A stretch of DNA of 64,000 bases, taken from positions 186,001-250,000 of the forward strand of contig CAZXCU010000002.1 in the NCBI GenBank assembly GCA_964639245.1, read 5' to 3'. The notes below the pieces were generated by a model. It saw nothing but the letters and a program-made list of their open reading frames with translations. It was not told the DNA's origin and searched no databases. The stretch comes from SB15 sp964639245 (GTDB lineage: Bacteria; Chloroflexota; Anaerolineae; Aggregatilineales; J027). This document shows, in pieces, positions 7,649-16,781 of this stretch; within the stretch, counting starts at the first letter, position 1, and each line of letters starts with the position of its first letter. The translations under genes were made by a program, and so were the position numbers.

Positions 7649-9085
7649 TTATTGGGGTTGCAGGGTGACTTCAAACCGCACCGCGCCGTCAATATCCAGC
7701 GTGCGGTAGGTGAGTGCGCCATCTTCGGCTACGTCAATTTCGCCGAAATTGAACAACCCACCCTGAAATTCTCCTTCGGCGTATAACACGGTTGGGTTGA
7801 AGGTTAAATCGGGGTTGCCCGGAGCAAGCGGAATAGCACTCAAGGGGCTGTTACTAAATTCGTAGACATTGGCTTCGCCGTTACCATCGGGATCAAAACT
7901 GACCGCATAAGGCCAGTGGGTATCGCCCGTGAGGAACACAACATTTTCCACATCATTGGCCTCAATGAAAAACAGGAGTTCCATCAACTCATTTTCATAG
8001 CCAGAACGGTCAGGCCCGTCTGCCCAGCCATCACGCCCATCCACTTCGGGTTGGGGGAATCCAGTGGGGTAGGCCAAGGGGACGCTACTGACGATGAATT
8101 TCCATGTAGACTCCGAATTGAGCAAGGACTCTTTGAGCCATGTGAACTGGGCTTCACCGAGCATGGTTTTATGCTGAAGCGTGCGCGGGCTAGGATCCCA
8201 ATTGACCAAGAGGTCGCGGTAGGAACGGGTATCCAGCACAAAAAAATCGGCATGTGCGCCGTAGTTGAACTGGCGATATAGCTGGAAGGGGTCGGAGTCG
8301 CTACCTTGAATAGGCCAATATTCAAAAAATGCCTGTCGCCCTTCGTTAAACATATCTGGATTTTCTTGGAGCATTTCCACCCCGCCAAAATTATCCAGAA
8401 TTTCATGGTCGTCCCATGTCACGTAGACAGGCACATTGGCGAGGAAATTGCCGTAGCTTAAATCTTCGAGATGGTAGCGGTAGCGACTACGGAAAGAGGC
8501 GAGGTCATTCGCTTTTTCTTCTGCGCCGGGAACATTTTGCCCTTCATCCACCGGACAGGCGCTGTCTACGTAGACGGTATCGCCCGTGAACAGGAAAAAG
8601 TCCGGTGTTTGCGCGAGCATGGTGTCAAAAATGCGCCAGCCAACTTCGGGTTCGCGGCAGTAACCCTGCCCGCCCAGACAGGCTCCGAATTGAAACCGGA
8701 AGGCCGATTCGCTGTCACTGGTGGGGGCGGTGGTGAATGTCCCCTGCTTGGCTTCACTGACCTTGCCATCGGCTTCCAGCATCACGCGGTAAAAATATTG
8801 GGTGGCGGGAGCTAAATCGCTGAAGGTGGTTTCGCCTGTAAAATCGGTGGCTTCATCCACCAGCACTTCCCCAACCGCCGAGTCTTCAAAATTTTCATCG
8901 GCGGCGAGTTCAAAGGTTAATTTACCCGCTTGACCACCCCGCGCCCATATGACTGCTGAACTTGCGCTGACTTCGCCACTGATCGGCCCGTGAGAAATGC
9001 TGAGGCTTTCGGCGGAGTCCTCTTGAGCAAGCACAGCGTTTACAAGTGTTAAAATAAGTGTTAGAAGTAGAACCTTCTGAATCAT
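7649..9085 (-). CDS. phoD: exported alkaline phosphatase/phosphodiesterase, PhoD family
   Basis: Releases phosphate from phosphodiesters and monoesters outside the cell. A Sec signal peptide (MIQKVLLLTLILTLVNAVLA) opens the protein, followed by the PhoD N-terminal fibronectin-like domain (SHGPISGEVSASSAVIWAR). The metallophosphatase core has LFTGDTVY, VTWDDHEILDN and, near the C-terminus, LTGDTHW. I chose ATG 9085, which has AAAGG 8 nt upstream; a GTG at 9094 in frame is closer to that site than is usual. Length is 478. Most PhoD proteins use Tat export; this one has a Sec-like signal without a twin arginine. Confidence 0.87.
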   Translation of the reverse strand: MIQKVLLLTLILTLVNAVLAQEDSAESLSISHGPISGEVSASSAVIWARGGQAGKLTFELAADENFEDSAVGEVLVDEATDFTGETTFSDLAPATQYFYRVMLEADGKVSEAKQGTFTTAPTSDSESAFRFQFGACLGGQGYCREPEVGWRIFDTMLAQTPDFFLFTGDTVYVDSACPVDEGQNVPGAEEKANDLASFRSRYRYHLEDLSYGNFLANVPVYVTWDDHEILDNFGGVEMLQENPDMFNEGRQAFFEYWPIQGSDSDPFQLYRQFNYGAHADFFVLDTRSYRDLLVNWDPSPRTLQHKTMLGEAQFTWLKESLLNSESTWKFIVSSVPLAYPTGFPQPEVDGRDGWADGPDRSGYENELMELLFFIEANDVENVVFLTGDTHWPYAVSFDPDGNGEANVYEFSNSPLSAIPLAPGNPDLTFNPTVLYAEGEFQGGLFNFGEIDVAEDGALTYRTLDIDGAVRFEVTLQPQ

Positions 9086-9160
9086 AGAAAACACCTTTGT
9101 TGTTTTGCAAAATTATGATGATATTTGGCCTGAATTACAAATTTGAAAAGGGTAGTGGCA

Positions 9161-10879
9161 ATGTTGACAAGCATCACCTTACGGCGCTTTAAACGCTTCA
9201 TGGAAGCTGAAATCGAATTAGGCAACCCTGTCGTTTTTATCGGGCCAAATAATTCGGGTAAAACGAGTGCTTTGCAGGCGTTGGCGTTGTGGTCAATTGG
9301 GATTCGTAAATGGGTTGAAAGACGTGAGCAAGGGAAAGCCACAAAAAAGACTGGGGTGACGATTAACCGACGGGAATTAGTGAATATCCCTATGTTGAGT
9401 AGCTATGCCCTTTGGCGTGAGATGCGTGTTCGTAAGGTGAATCAATATATCCGCATTGAAATTATCGTGAATGGTATCTTCGATAATGAAATGTGGTCAT
9501 GTGGAATGGAATTTGAGTCGGTTGATCCTGAAAATATTCGCTGTCGCCCGATTGTGCAGAAAGAAGAAAATGATTCTCCTTATCGTGTGCCACAAGGCGC
9601 ACGCGACACAAAAATTGCTTTTTTACCCCCCATGTCTGGTTTGATTTCGCAAGAGGATTTGCTTCAACCCGGCTCGATTGACCGTCGGATTGGTGAAGGG
9701 CGAACGGCAGATGTGTTAAGAAACTTATGCTATCGCGTCTATACGGACGCTCCTTCAAACTGGGGACTGTTAAAAAATAAAATGCAAAGCCTGTTTGGTG
9801 TAAGTTTACTTGAACCAGATTATAATTCTGAGACAGGTACTTTGTCACTGAGTTACGAAGAAGCCAATGGGGTACATTTGGATTTAACGGCATCGGGGCA
9901 AGGCTTTCGCCAGACATTGCTTTTATTGGCTTATTTGTATGTCAATCCTAATACGGTGCTGCTGTTAGATGAACCCGATGCTCATCTTGAAATTTTACGT
10001 CAACGTCAGATTTATCAGACATTTGTGGATGTCTCGGTGAGTCAAGGCAATCAAATTTTGATAGCCACTCATTCCGAAATTATCTTGAATGAAGCTGCCC
10101 AAAAAGATTTGGTTGTGGCGTTCATTGGTCAGCCGCACCGCATGAGAAAAGAATCTCATATTTTCAAAGCCTTAGCGAATTATGGATTTGACCATTATTA
10201 CCAAGCTGAACAAACAGGATGGGTATTTTATCTGGAAGGCTCAACAGATTTAGCGATTTTACAGGCACTTGTCAGAATTTTAAACCATCCTGCCCAAGAA
10301 GTTTTACAACGTCCATTTGTTCACTATGTGGCAAATCAACCCCCGAAAGCCCATGAACATTTTTTCTCTTTGCGCGAAGCGTTCCCCACTTTAGCAGGAA
10401 TTGCACTGTTTGATCGTTTGGAAAGAGGCTTGCGAGAGGTCGAAGGCATTGCACAAATCATGTGGCAGCGCCGTGAACTCGAAAATTATATTGCTTTTCC
10501 TGAAGTTCTCCTTGCTTTTGCCCAATCTGGACAGCCTGATGATTTATTTGGAATGGCAGAAGGGCAAAAGCGGGCTGAATTGATGCGTGAACTCATTGAG
10601 CAATATATTCCACCCATTGCGCTTAATAACCGTAACCATGTATGGTGGGTAAACACCAAAATGAGTGATGACTTTCTTGATCCCTTATTTGACGATTTCT
10701 ATCAACGGCTCGGTTTGCCCAATGAAATGCGTAAATCGGATTACTACCGTTTGGCGGATTACATTCCTAGCGATTTAATTGAGCCTGAGATTACAGATGT
10801 GTTAAATAAAATCTTGCAAGTCGCAAGCTCTGCGCCTTCATTTGTTATTCCTGAACCAGATGATGGGGGTGAAAGTTAA
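9161..10879 (+). CDS. OLD-type AAA ATPase with TOPRIM nuclease domain
   Basis: A single-chain overcoming-lysogenization-defect (OLD)-like protein: an SMC/ABC-type ATPase fused to a TOPRIM nuclease. Walker A is GPNNSGKTS (28-36), Walker B LLLDEPDAHLE (about 268-278) and the switch ATHSE follows. The TOPRIM domain begins near residue 357 with FYLEGSTDLAILQ, whose Glu and Asp fit motif 1. Relatives act in phage defence, often with a UvrD-like partner (Gabija); none is present here. ATG 9161 has AAGGG upstream; a TTG at 9143 is less likely. It is more A+T-rich than neighbours and its stop overlaps that of obg. Confidence 0.82.
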   Translation: MLTSITLRRFKRFMEAEIELGNPVVFIGPNNSGKTSALQALALWSIGIRKWVERREQGKATKKTGVTINRRELVNIPMLSSYALWREMRVRKVNQYIRIEIIVNGIFDNEMWSCGMEFESVDPENIRCRPIVQKEENDSPYRVPQGARDTKIAFLPPMSGLISQEDLLQPGSIDRRIGEGRTADVLRNLCYRVYTDAPSNWGLLKNKMQSLFGVSLLEPDYNSETGTLSLSYEEANGVHLDLTASGQGFRQTLLLLAYLYVNPNTVLLLDEPDAHLEILRQRQIYQTFVDVSVSQGNQILIATHSEIILNEAAQKDLVVAFIGQPHRMRKESHIFKALANYGFDHYYQAEQTGWVFYLEGSTDLAILQALVRILNHPAQEVLQRPFVHYVANQPPKAHEHFFSLREAFPTLAGIALFDRLERGLREVEGIAQIMWQRRELENYIAFPEVLLAFAQSGQPDDLFGMAEGQKRAELMRELIEQYIPPIALNNRNHVWWVNTKMSDDFLDPLFDDFYQRLGLPNEMRKSDYYRLADYIPSDLIEPEITDVLNKILQVASSAPSFVIPEPDDGGES

Positions 10880-12144
10880 TCACCCCATTCCAATTCGACC
10901 TCGCCAATGATGACGGTATCGCCATTTTGTACGCCTGCTTTTTCCAGGGCGGCGGAAATACCGAGTGTTTCGAGAATCCGCTGAAAACGGGCGACAGCTT
11001 CATCCAATTCCCAATAGGTCATGGCAACCGCACGTTCAATTTGTTTGCCGGTTACGCGGAACACATGCTCATCTTCTTTTTCGACATGGAAAATGACATC
11101 ATCGCTGAGTTCATACAGGGGAATTTCCTCGCCGATGAGAATTTCTTCTCTGCCGGGAAGTTCGTCTAATTTCTGGAACAATTTCTGGGTCAGTTTGCGG
11201 GTGTTCAACTGGGTTGCTGCCGAAATCTCCATGACTTCATAGCCCATTTGGGTGAGCTTTTTCTGGAGTTCAGGCCATCGGGCTTGGGCTTCTGGCAAAT
11301 CCATTTTATTGACCACGACAATCTGCGGACGCTCTTTGAGACGTTCGTCAAAAATGGCGAGTTCGGCGTTAATCTGGTTAAAGTCTGCCATCGGATTTTC
11401 GGCGGTGCCATCCAGCAGATGAACCAGAATCCGCGTGCGCTGGATATGCCGCAAAAAGGCATGGCCTAAACCTGCGCCCTGACTTGCCCCTTCAATTAAG
11501 CCGGGAATATCGGCGGCGACAAAATCACGGTATTCCATGGTGACTACCCCCAGATTCGGGGTGAGAGTGGTGAAGGGGTAATTGGCAATTTTGGGTTTGG
11601 CGTTGGAGATGACCGAAAGCAGGGTGGATTTTCCGACATTGGGCATCCCGACCAAGCCCACATCCGCTAGCAATTTCAATTCCAACTTGAGCGCAAGTTC
11701 GCGTCCGGGTTCGCCTTTTTCCCCGAAGCTCGGCGCTTGGTTGCGACTGGTGGCAAAATGCTGGTTGCCGCGTCCACCGCGCCCGCCCTGCAACAGGACG
11801 ACGCGCTGTTCCGGCTGGGAAAGATCGGCATACACACGGCCTGTTTCAGCATCGCGGATAATCGTCCCCACGGGGACTTCAATTTCTAAATCGGGGGCGG
11901 ATGGGCCTGTTTTGTTGGAACTCCCGCCCGGCTTGCCATCTTCTGCCTTAAAATGTTGCTGGTAGGTGAAATTTTGCAGCGTGTTGATTTTGGGATTGGC
12001 GACAAACACAATATCGCCGCCTTTGCCGCCATCTCCCCCGCTTGGGCCGCCACGTGGGACAAATTTTTCGCGGCGAAAAGTGACCATGCCGTTGCCCCCC
12101 TTGCCGCTTTTGATGTGAATTTTTGCTTCGTCAATGAATGTCAT
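10876..12144 (-). CDS. obg: GTPase Obg/CgtA
   Basis: An essential ribosome-associated GTPase in 50S assembly and stress control. It has the glycine-rich Obg fold (residues 1-158, with GGRGGRGN), then the G domain with G1 GMPNVGKS (166-173), the DIPGL switch near 213 and NKMD near 280, then a C-terminal OCT domain (about 330-420), found in Gram-positive and Chloroflexota Obg. The ATG overlaps the stop of the upstream kinase gene as ATGA, so its translation is coupled to that gene. The 3' end overlaps the convergent OLD gene by 4 nt. Confidence 0.95.
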   Translation of the reverse strand: MTFIDEAKIHIKSGKGGNGMVTFRREKFVPRGGPSGGDGGKGGDIVFVANPKINTLQNFTYQQHFKAEDGKPGGSSNKTGPSAPDLEIEVPVGTIIRDAETGRVYADLSQPEQRVVLLQGGRGGRGNQHFATSRNQAPSFGEKGEPGRELALKLELKLLADVGLVGMPNVGKSTLLSVISNAKPKIANYPFTTLTPNLGVVTMEYRDFVAADIPGLIEGASQGAGLGHAFLRHIQRTRILVHLLDGTAENPMADFNQINAELAIFDERLKERPQIVVVNKMDLPEAQARWPELQKKLTQMGYEVMEISAATQLNTRKLTQKLFQKLDELPGREEILIGEEIPLYELSDDVIFHVEKEDEHVFRVTGKQIERAVAMTYWELDEAVARFQRILETLGISAALEKAGVQNGDTVIIGEVELEWGD

Positions 12145-15100
12145 TGGATATTATATCTTTCGAGAATTTCATAGGTCATGTCATGGGGTGTCAGAGATTG
12201 CCCCCGTTCCACGGCACGACTAAAAATGTTCGGGGCAAGTTCCGCTTGGAGGGCATCCTGTAATGCCTGCACACGCGGACGCAGCAACACGGTGGTTTCT
12301 GCCCATTTACGGCTCAACAGGTGAGCGATAAGTGCAACTGCCCACTCAGGATTCTTTTGGCGCTGAATTTGCGCGATGCCCCAGATAGCAAGAGTCATTG
12401 CCCCTAACCGGTCTGTTTGCATACAAATCTGGGAGACTTCCAAAAAGCGCGACTCGGCAGAGTCGAGGTTGCCTTCGCCAAGTTCAATTAATCCACGCAG
12501 GCTGTTATATATGGCCTGCCACCACGCGATATTGCTGGCGGATGTGGTATAGGGCTGAACTGCATCAATATAGTGACGGGCTTCATCGAATTTTTCAACG
12601 GTGATTTTGAGGGCGCTCAGATACAACAAGGCTTGGGCAATCCCACCGACAACACCAATCTGACGGGAGAGTTCTAGCGACTCTTTGAGATAGGCTTCGG
12701 CTTCGTCAAATTTGCCCGCCTGAAACATATCCCGTCCGACATAAGCCAGCGAAAAAGCCATGCCGCGCTGGTCGCCAATTTCACGGCGAATCTCCAGCCC
12801 TTCCAGATGATATTTTTTGGCTTCTTCGTACTGTTCCATCGTAAACAGCGTTTCGCCAATATCGGTCAGCGAGTCGGCAATGGCGCGTTGGTCGCAGATT
12901 TCGCGGCGAATTTCTAGGCTTTGCTCAAAATAGGCTTTGGCCTGGGCATATTCACCGCGTTCGGTGTGCCAGTTGCCCATCGCGCTCAGGGAATGCCCGA
13001 TGCCGGCTCGGTCGCCAATTTCCTTGTTGAGTTCATAGGCGCGGCTGTAATGGTCGTAGGCCATCTCCAACTCGCCCATAAAATAATACACTCCGCCGAT
13101 GTTGTTGAGGGTGAAGGCCATCCCGCGCCGATTGCGAATTTTTTTGAAGGAGTCATGCGCTTTGCAATATAACTCGCAGGCTTCTTCAGCGCTGCCCATC
13201 GCTTGCATAATTTCGCCTAGATTGTTGTAGGCGTAGCCCATGCCAAAATGTGTCCCCAGTTTTTCCGCCACTTCTTTGCTTTTCTCCATGAGACGGCGGG
13301 CTTCTTCATATTCTCCGGTCAGATAATACACATAGCCCACATTCGCATAGGCGGTTGCCATCAGATAGGGCTTTTCGGGCATTTTGAGGTACAGGTCAAC
13401 GGACTGATGCCCGTAAGTTTTGGCCTCTTCGTAATCGCCCAAGTACATCAGCGCGTAACACAGCATCCCGGCTGTGTAACCTGCCATCAGTACATCATTT
13501 TGTTGCTGGAAAAACTCAAACAATTCTGTGCCAGCTTGGGAGGCTTCATAAAAATTGGAGAGGCGCATTTCGAACCATGTTTTGAGGAGCCGCATGTGGT
13601 TAGCAAGACGAGTATTGTTCAGTTTTTCTTCTGCCGCAGCGAATGTTTTGACCCCTTCCATGAACATGCTGCGCGTTTCAAGCATTTCGTACCAGCGCAT
13701 CATGACTCCTTCGATGGCCTCAAGGTGCTGGTGAGTCATGGCCCAATCCCACGCTGCCCGCAGATTGTCCATTTCTGCGTCAATTTGTTCCATCAGTTTG
13801 AGATATTCGCTGGAATACAACCGTGATTCTAAACCTGCTAAATAATCCAGATAATAGCGGCTGTGAGCATCTTTGACCGCGCTGGCTTCTGGTTTAAGTT
13901 GTTCTTCGGCATATTGACGCAGGAGTTCATGGACTTCGTAGCGACCTGAATCACTCCGGTTGAGCAATGATTTGTTGACCAGATTGGTCAGGATTCGCAG
14001 CGATGCCCCGGCGATTTCCTGCGCGGCCTCACGGGTGAACCCACCCCGAAAGACGGCGAATTTTTTGAAAACCGCCTGTTCATCGTCGCTTAACAAGCGC
14101 CATGAATAATCAAAAACGGCGCGAATACTGCGGTGACGTTCGGGGACATCGCGCAAATCGGTTTCCAGAAAATCCAGATTCTGGCGGATTTCTTGGACGA
14201 TTTCACTGAGACTCAGCGCTTCCAGCCATGTAGCGGCGAGTTCAATCGCCAAGGGCATCCCATAGACCATCTGACTGACCAGCACCATACATTTTTTGTT
14301 TTCGTCGGTGATGGAAAAATCGGGCTGAACGCGGCGGGCGCTCTGGATGAACAGTTGAATCGCGCTGTACTGGGAAAGTTCTTCCGGTGTGGCATAATCC
14401 GGGAATTTTAACCCGTCAATGTGCAGTGTCCATTCGCCTTGTAAGCGCAACCTTTCCCGCGAAGTGGCTAACACTTTCACTTGGGGCGCGACCTGCAAAA
14501 TATCAGCGACCAGCGTTGCCCCACTGATGATGTGTTCAAAGTTATCCATCACCAGCAGCAGTTCTTTTTCGCGGAGAAAATTCATTAACTGCGTCTTGGG
14601 GTCGTCTGTCCCAAAAAAGCTGAATCCAACAGCATCCGCAATGGCGGCGGGCAGGGCATCCGCACTGGTAAGGGGAGCGAGTGGTACAAAAAAGACTCCG
14701 TTGGCAAAGGCGGGGAGCTGTTTGTGCGCCGCTTCAATCGACAGACGGGTTTTGCCCATCCCACCCGGCCCGACAATGGTGATTAATCGGCAAGCGGGTT
14801 CGGCCATCAACTGTTGAATCTCGGCCAGTTCCTCATCGCGCCCCACAAACTGTGTGGCTTGTGTCGGCAGATTATGACGCGGGGCATGGGGGGTGCTGCT
14901 GGCAGACATCCCATTTGTCGGTTCGTCCAATGTGACAGGCGGGGTAATGCTGCGTGTCCATTGGTTTTCATAGCCGTGCAAAATGGCTTCTAAATCGGCG
15001 GCAATCTGACGGGCGCTGAGAGTACGCTTGTCACGGTCTTTTTGTAGCATTGCGTGGATCAATGCTGCCAGTTCACGCGGAATATCCCCACGAAAATTTA

Positions 15101-15788
15101 AAATATCCGGGACGGGTTTGGTCAAAATTTCAATCAACAGGGGGGCGGTATGGTCAGCATGGAAAGGCCGACGACCCGCCAGCATTTCGTACAACACCAC
15201 GCCGAATGACCAAATATCGGTGCGGGCATCCAGTTTTTGTCCTTCTGCCGCTTCCGGGCTGAGATAGGCAAATGTGCCAAGGGTTGCGCCCGTATCGGTC
15301 ACAATGGGTACGTCTTCCAGATGTGCCAAGCCAAAATCGGTCAGGCGGGGGGTGCCATCGTCTGCAAGCAAAATATTGGCGGGTTTGATGTCCCGATGCA
15401 CAATTTTGAGATGGTGTGTGCGGGAAAGTGCGTCCGCCAGTTCAAGGCCAATTCTAAGGGTTTGTTTGATGGGCAAACGGGACTCTTGGTGGATGAGTTC
15501 TTTGAGTGACCCACCCCCCACATATTCCATCACAATATAATGTTGATGATTTTCCTCAACCGTCGCCAACACTTGCACAATGTTGGGGTGGTTAAGTTGG
15601 CGCAGCGCTTCGCCTTCGCGGGCAAAGCGTTCGAGCAGTGTTTTGTCTGAGGTGAGGGCATTTTTCAGCACCTTCACGGCAACGGGTTTGCCGGTATCGC
15701 GGTCAACCGCTTTGTAGACATCGCCCATCCCGCCTTCGCCAATCCGTTGTTTTAATTCATATTTCTCAGCAATTAATAGTGCTGCCAT
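12141..15788 (-). CDS. Ser/Thr protein kinase fused to NB-ARC ATPase and TPR repeats
   Basis: A 1215-residue cytoplasmic signalling protein. The Hanks-type kinase domain (about 10-270) is complete: GEGGMG loop (17-22), Lys39, HRDIKPAN (131-138) and DFG (151-153). After a Pro/Ser linker comes an NB-ARC/STAND ATPase with Walker A GPGGMGKT (340-347) and LLLVMDNFEH near 410, a winged-helix region, then about ten TPR repeats from 690 to 1130. STAND proteins of this AfsR/MalT type switch on ligand binding. ATG 15788 is preferred over an in-frame GTG at 15800. There is no DNA-binding domain, so output is probably phosphorylation. It is coupled to obg by a 4-nt overlap. Confidence 0.9.
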   Translation of the reverse strand: MAALLIAEKYELKQRIGEGGMGDVYKAVDRDTGKPVAVKVLKNALTSDKTLLERFAREGEALRQLNHPNIVQVLATVEENHQHYIVMEYVGGGSLKELIHQESRLPIKQTLRIGLELADALSRTHHLKIVHRDIKPANILLADDGTPRLTDFGLAHLEDVPIVTDTGATLGTFAYLSPEAAEGQKLDARTDIWSFGVVLYEMLAGRRPFHADHTAPLLIEILTKPVPDILNFRGDIPRELAALIHAMLQKDRDKRTLSARQIAADLEAILHGYENQWTRSITPPVTLDEPTNGMSASSTPHAPRHNLPTQATQFVGRDEELAEIQQLMAEPACRLITIVGPGGMGKTRLSIEAAHKQLPAFANGVFFVPLAPLTSADALPAAIADAVGFSFFGTDDPKTQLMNFLREKELLLVMDNFEHIISGATLVADILQVAPQVKVLATSRERLRLQGEWTLHIDGLKFPDYATPEELSQYSAIQLFIQSARRVQPDFSITDENKKCMVLVSQMVYGMPLAIELAATWLEALSLSEIVQEIRQNLDFLETDLRDVPERHRSIRAVFDYSWRLLSDDEQAVFKKFAVFRGGFTREAAQEIAGASLRILTNLVNKSLLNRSDSGRYEVHELLRQYAEEQLKPEASAVKDAHSRYYLDYLAGLESRLYSSEYLKLMEQIDAEMDNLRAAWDWAMTHQHLEAIEGVMMRWYEMLETRSMFMEGVKTFAAAEEKLNNTRLANHMRLLKTWFEMRLSNFYEASQAGTELFEFFQQQNDVLMAGYTAGMLCYALMYLGDYEEAKTYGHQSVDLYLKMPEKPYLMATAYANVGYVYYLTGEYEEARRLMEKSKEVAEKLGTHFGMGYAYNNLGEIMQAMGSAEEACELYCKAHDSFKKIRNRRGMAFTLNNIGGVYYFMGELEMAYDHYSRAYELNKEIGDRAGIGHSLSAMGNWHTERGEYAQAKAYFEQSLEIRREICDQRAIADSLTDIGETLFTMEQYEEAKKYHLEGLEIRREIGDQRGMAFSLAYVGRDMFQAGKFDEAEAYLKESLELSRQIGVVGGIAQALLYLSALKITVEKFDEARHYIDAVQPYTTSASNIAWWQAIYNSLRGLIELGEGNLDSAESRFLEVSQICMQTDRLGAMTLAIWGIAQIQRQKNPEWAVALIAHLLSRKWAETTVLLRPRVQALQDALQAELAPNIFSRAVERGQSLTPHDMTYEILERYNIQ

Positions 15789-16100
15789 CGCAAAAACCAC
15801 CTTCGACCAGTGAGCCTATCGTAGTGTAACGGATACAGGATATAAATTGCGTAAGAATATGAAATTTTAGGGCAAAAAGACCCGGATGGCTGAAGGGCAG
15901 GCATCGCAATACCCGCCTATAAGAGATCGTCTGGAAATTCGGATTTTTCGCTTGTAGGGGCGGGGACAAGGGGTATTGCATGTTCCCCTAAATAGGCAAA
16001 CATACCCCGATTCCCGCCCCTGTTAGATAATATTCAGACGGTCTCTAAGGAAAATTAGTCTTTCACCTTACGCGATGCGTGAATCAGTCCTGCGGCTGAT
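15789..16100. other. 312-bp intergenic region with long palindromic element
   Basis: No gene seen. It holds the kinase promoter zone, a G+C-rich stretch (15895-15920) and a 125-bp nested inverted repeat (15922-16046), listed separately, then the 3' flank of the 16101 gene. Confidence 0.7.
15922..16046. repeat. nested palindromic element, family A, full-length form
   Basis: Three nested stems: outer AGAGATCGTCTG (15922-15933) with CAGACGGTCTCT (16035-16046); middle GGGGCGGG (from 15957) with CCCGCCCC (16013-16020); inner GGGGTAT (15970-15976) with ATACCCC (16002-16008). It contains the 16-mer GTAGGGGCGGGGACAA (15954-15969), found four times in the window. No target-site duplication was recognised. 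Confidence 0.75.
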
Positions 16101-16637
16101 TTATTCCCATGTGATATGCAGGACAGTTTCTTCCCCGCCCAAATCGTAGCGGGTCACGTTCGGGTCGTATTGCAGGGTAAATTGATACCCCTGTAAAAAT
16201 TTCTTGGCGAACCCATAGCCTACTCCGTAAGCCATATCATCCGGGTAGATGAGTTTCCAACTGGCCTTGTAGTGCTTGTCACCCATTTTTTCTGTGCGGA
16301 CATAGCCAATATCCCCACCACGATGTTGCAATTGATAAATTTTGTCCCATGCTTCAAAGACCTTGCCAAGCGATAAATCCTCCCCTTCGGGCAGGCGGAC
16401 GAATTCGGCGGTTTTAAGGCCAATGGCGACAAAGTTGGTCATGGAATCGGCTTGTTGGATGATGTCATTGAGGACTTTCATCCATTGGGGTGCAGGATAC
16501 CATTCATCCGGTTTAATGTCCGTGAAGCCATGTTTTTCTAACACAGGTTGAATTTCCGCTGCCCGCATGTTGGCAGCAAAAGCCAGCATCACTTGCCCGA
16601 TGACTTCTACGTTTGGTTCACAGGTTAAAATCCGCAT
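16101..16637 (-). CDS. hypothetical protein
   Basis: A 178-residue soluble protein with no signal or membrane segment. No motif I can tie to a family with confidence; the arrangement (helical N-terminal half, then a mixed alpha/beta C-terminal half with DDMAYGVGYGFAKKFL and VTRYDLGGEETVLHI) is faintly like small-molecule sensor proteins of the V4R/heme-NO type, but key residues are not evident. GGAG 7 nt before the ATG supports the start. Divergent from the MetE-like gene, with a short A+T-rich shared promoter region. Confidence 0.65.
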   Translation of the reverse strand: MRILTCEPNVEVIGQVMLAFAANMRAAEIQPVLEKHGFTDIKPDEWYPAPQWMKVLNDIIQQADSMTNFVAIGLKTAEFVRLPEGEDLSLGKVFEAWDKIYQLQHRGGDIGYVRTEKMGDKHYKASWKLIYPDDMAYGVGYGFAKKFLQGYQFTLQYDPNVTRYDLGGEETVLHITWE

Positions 16638-16781
16638 TGAAAGTCTCCATTTATAAAAAGCTAGGTAAATAATAATATTAATTTTATCGAATTAAGGGTT
16701 GATTTTGGCTTAATGTTGTATGAAATTTCTAACGGATGCGTTACTATAGCACCCAAAGGAAAATTCAATGAGGATACAAAG

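Noticed and set aside
13248..13826. A 192-codon open frame opposite the kinase/TPR gene
   Set aside because: The TPR coding strand is strong and the antisense product has a His/Phe-rich composition without motifs.
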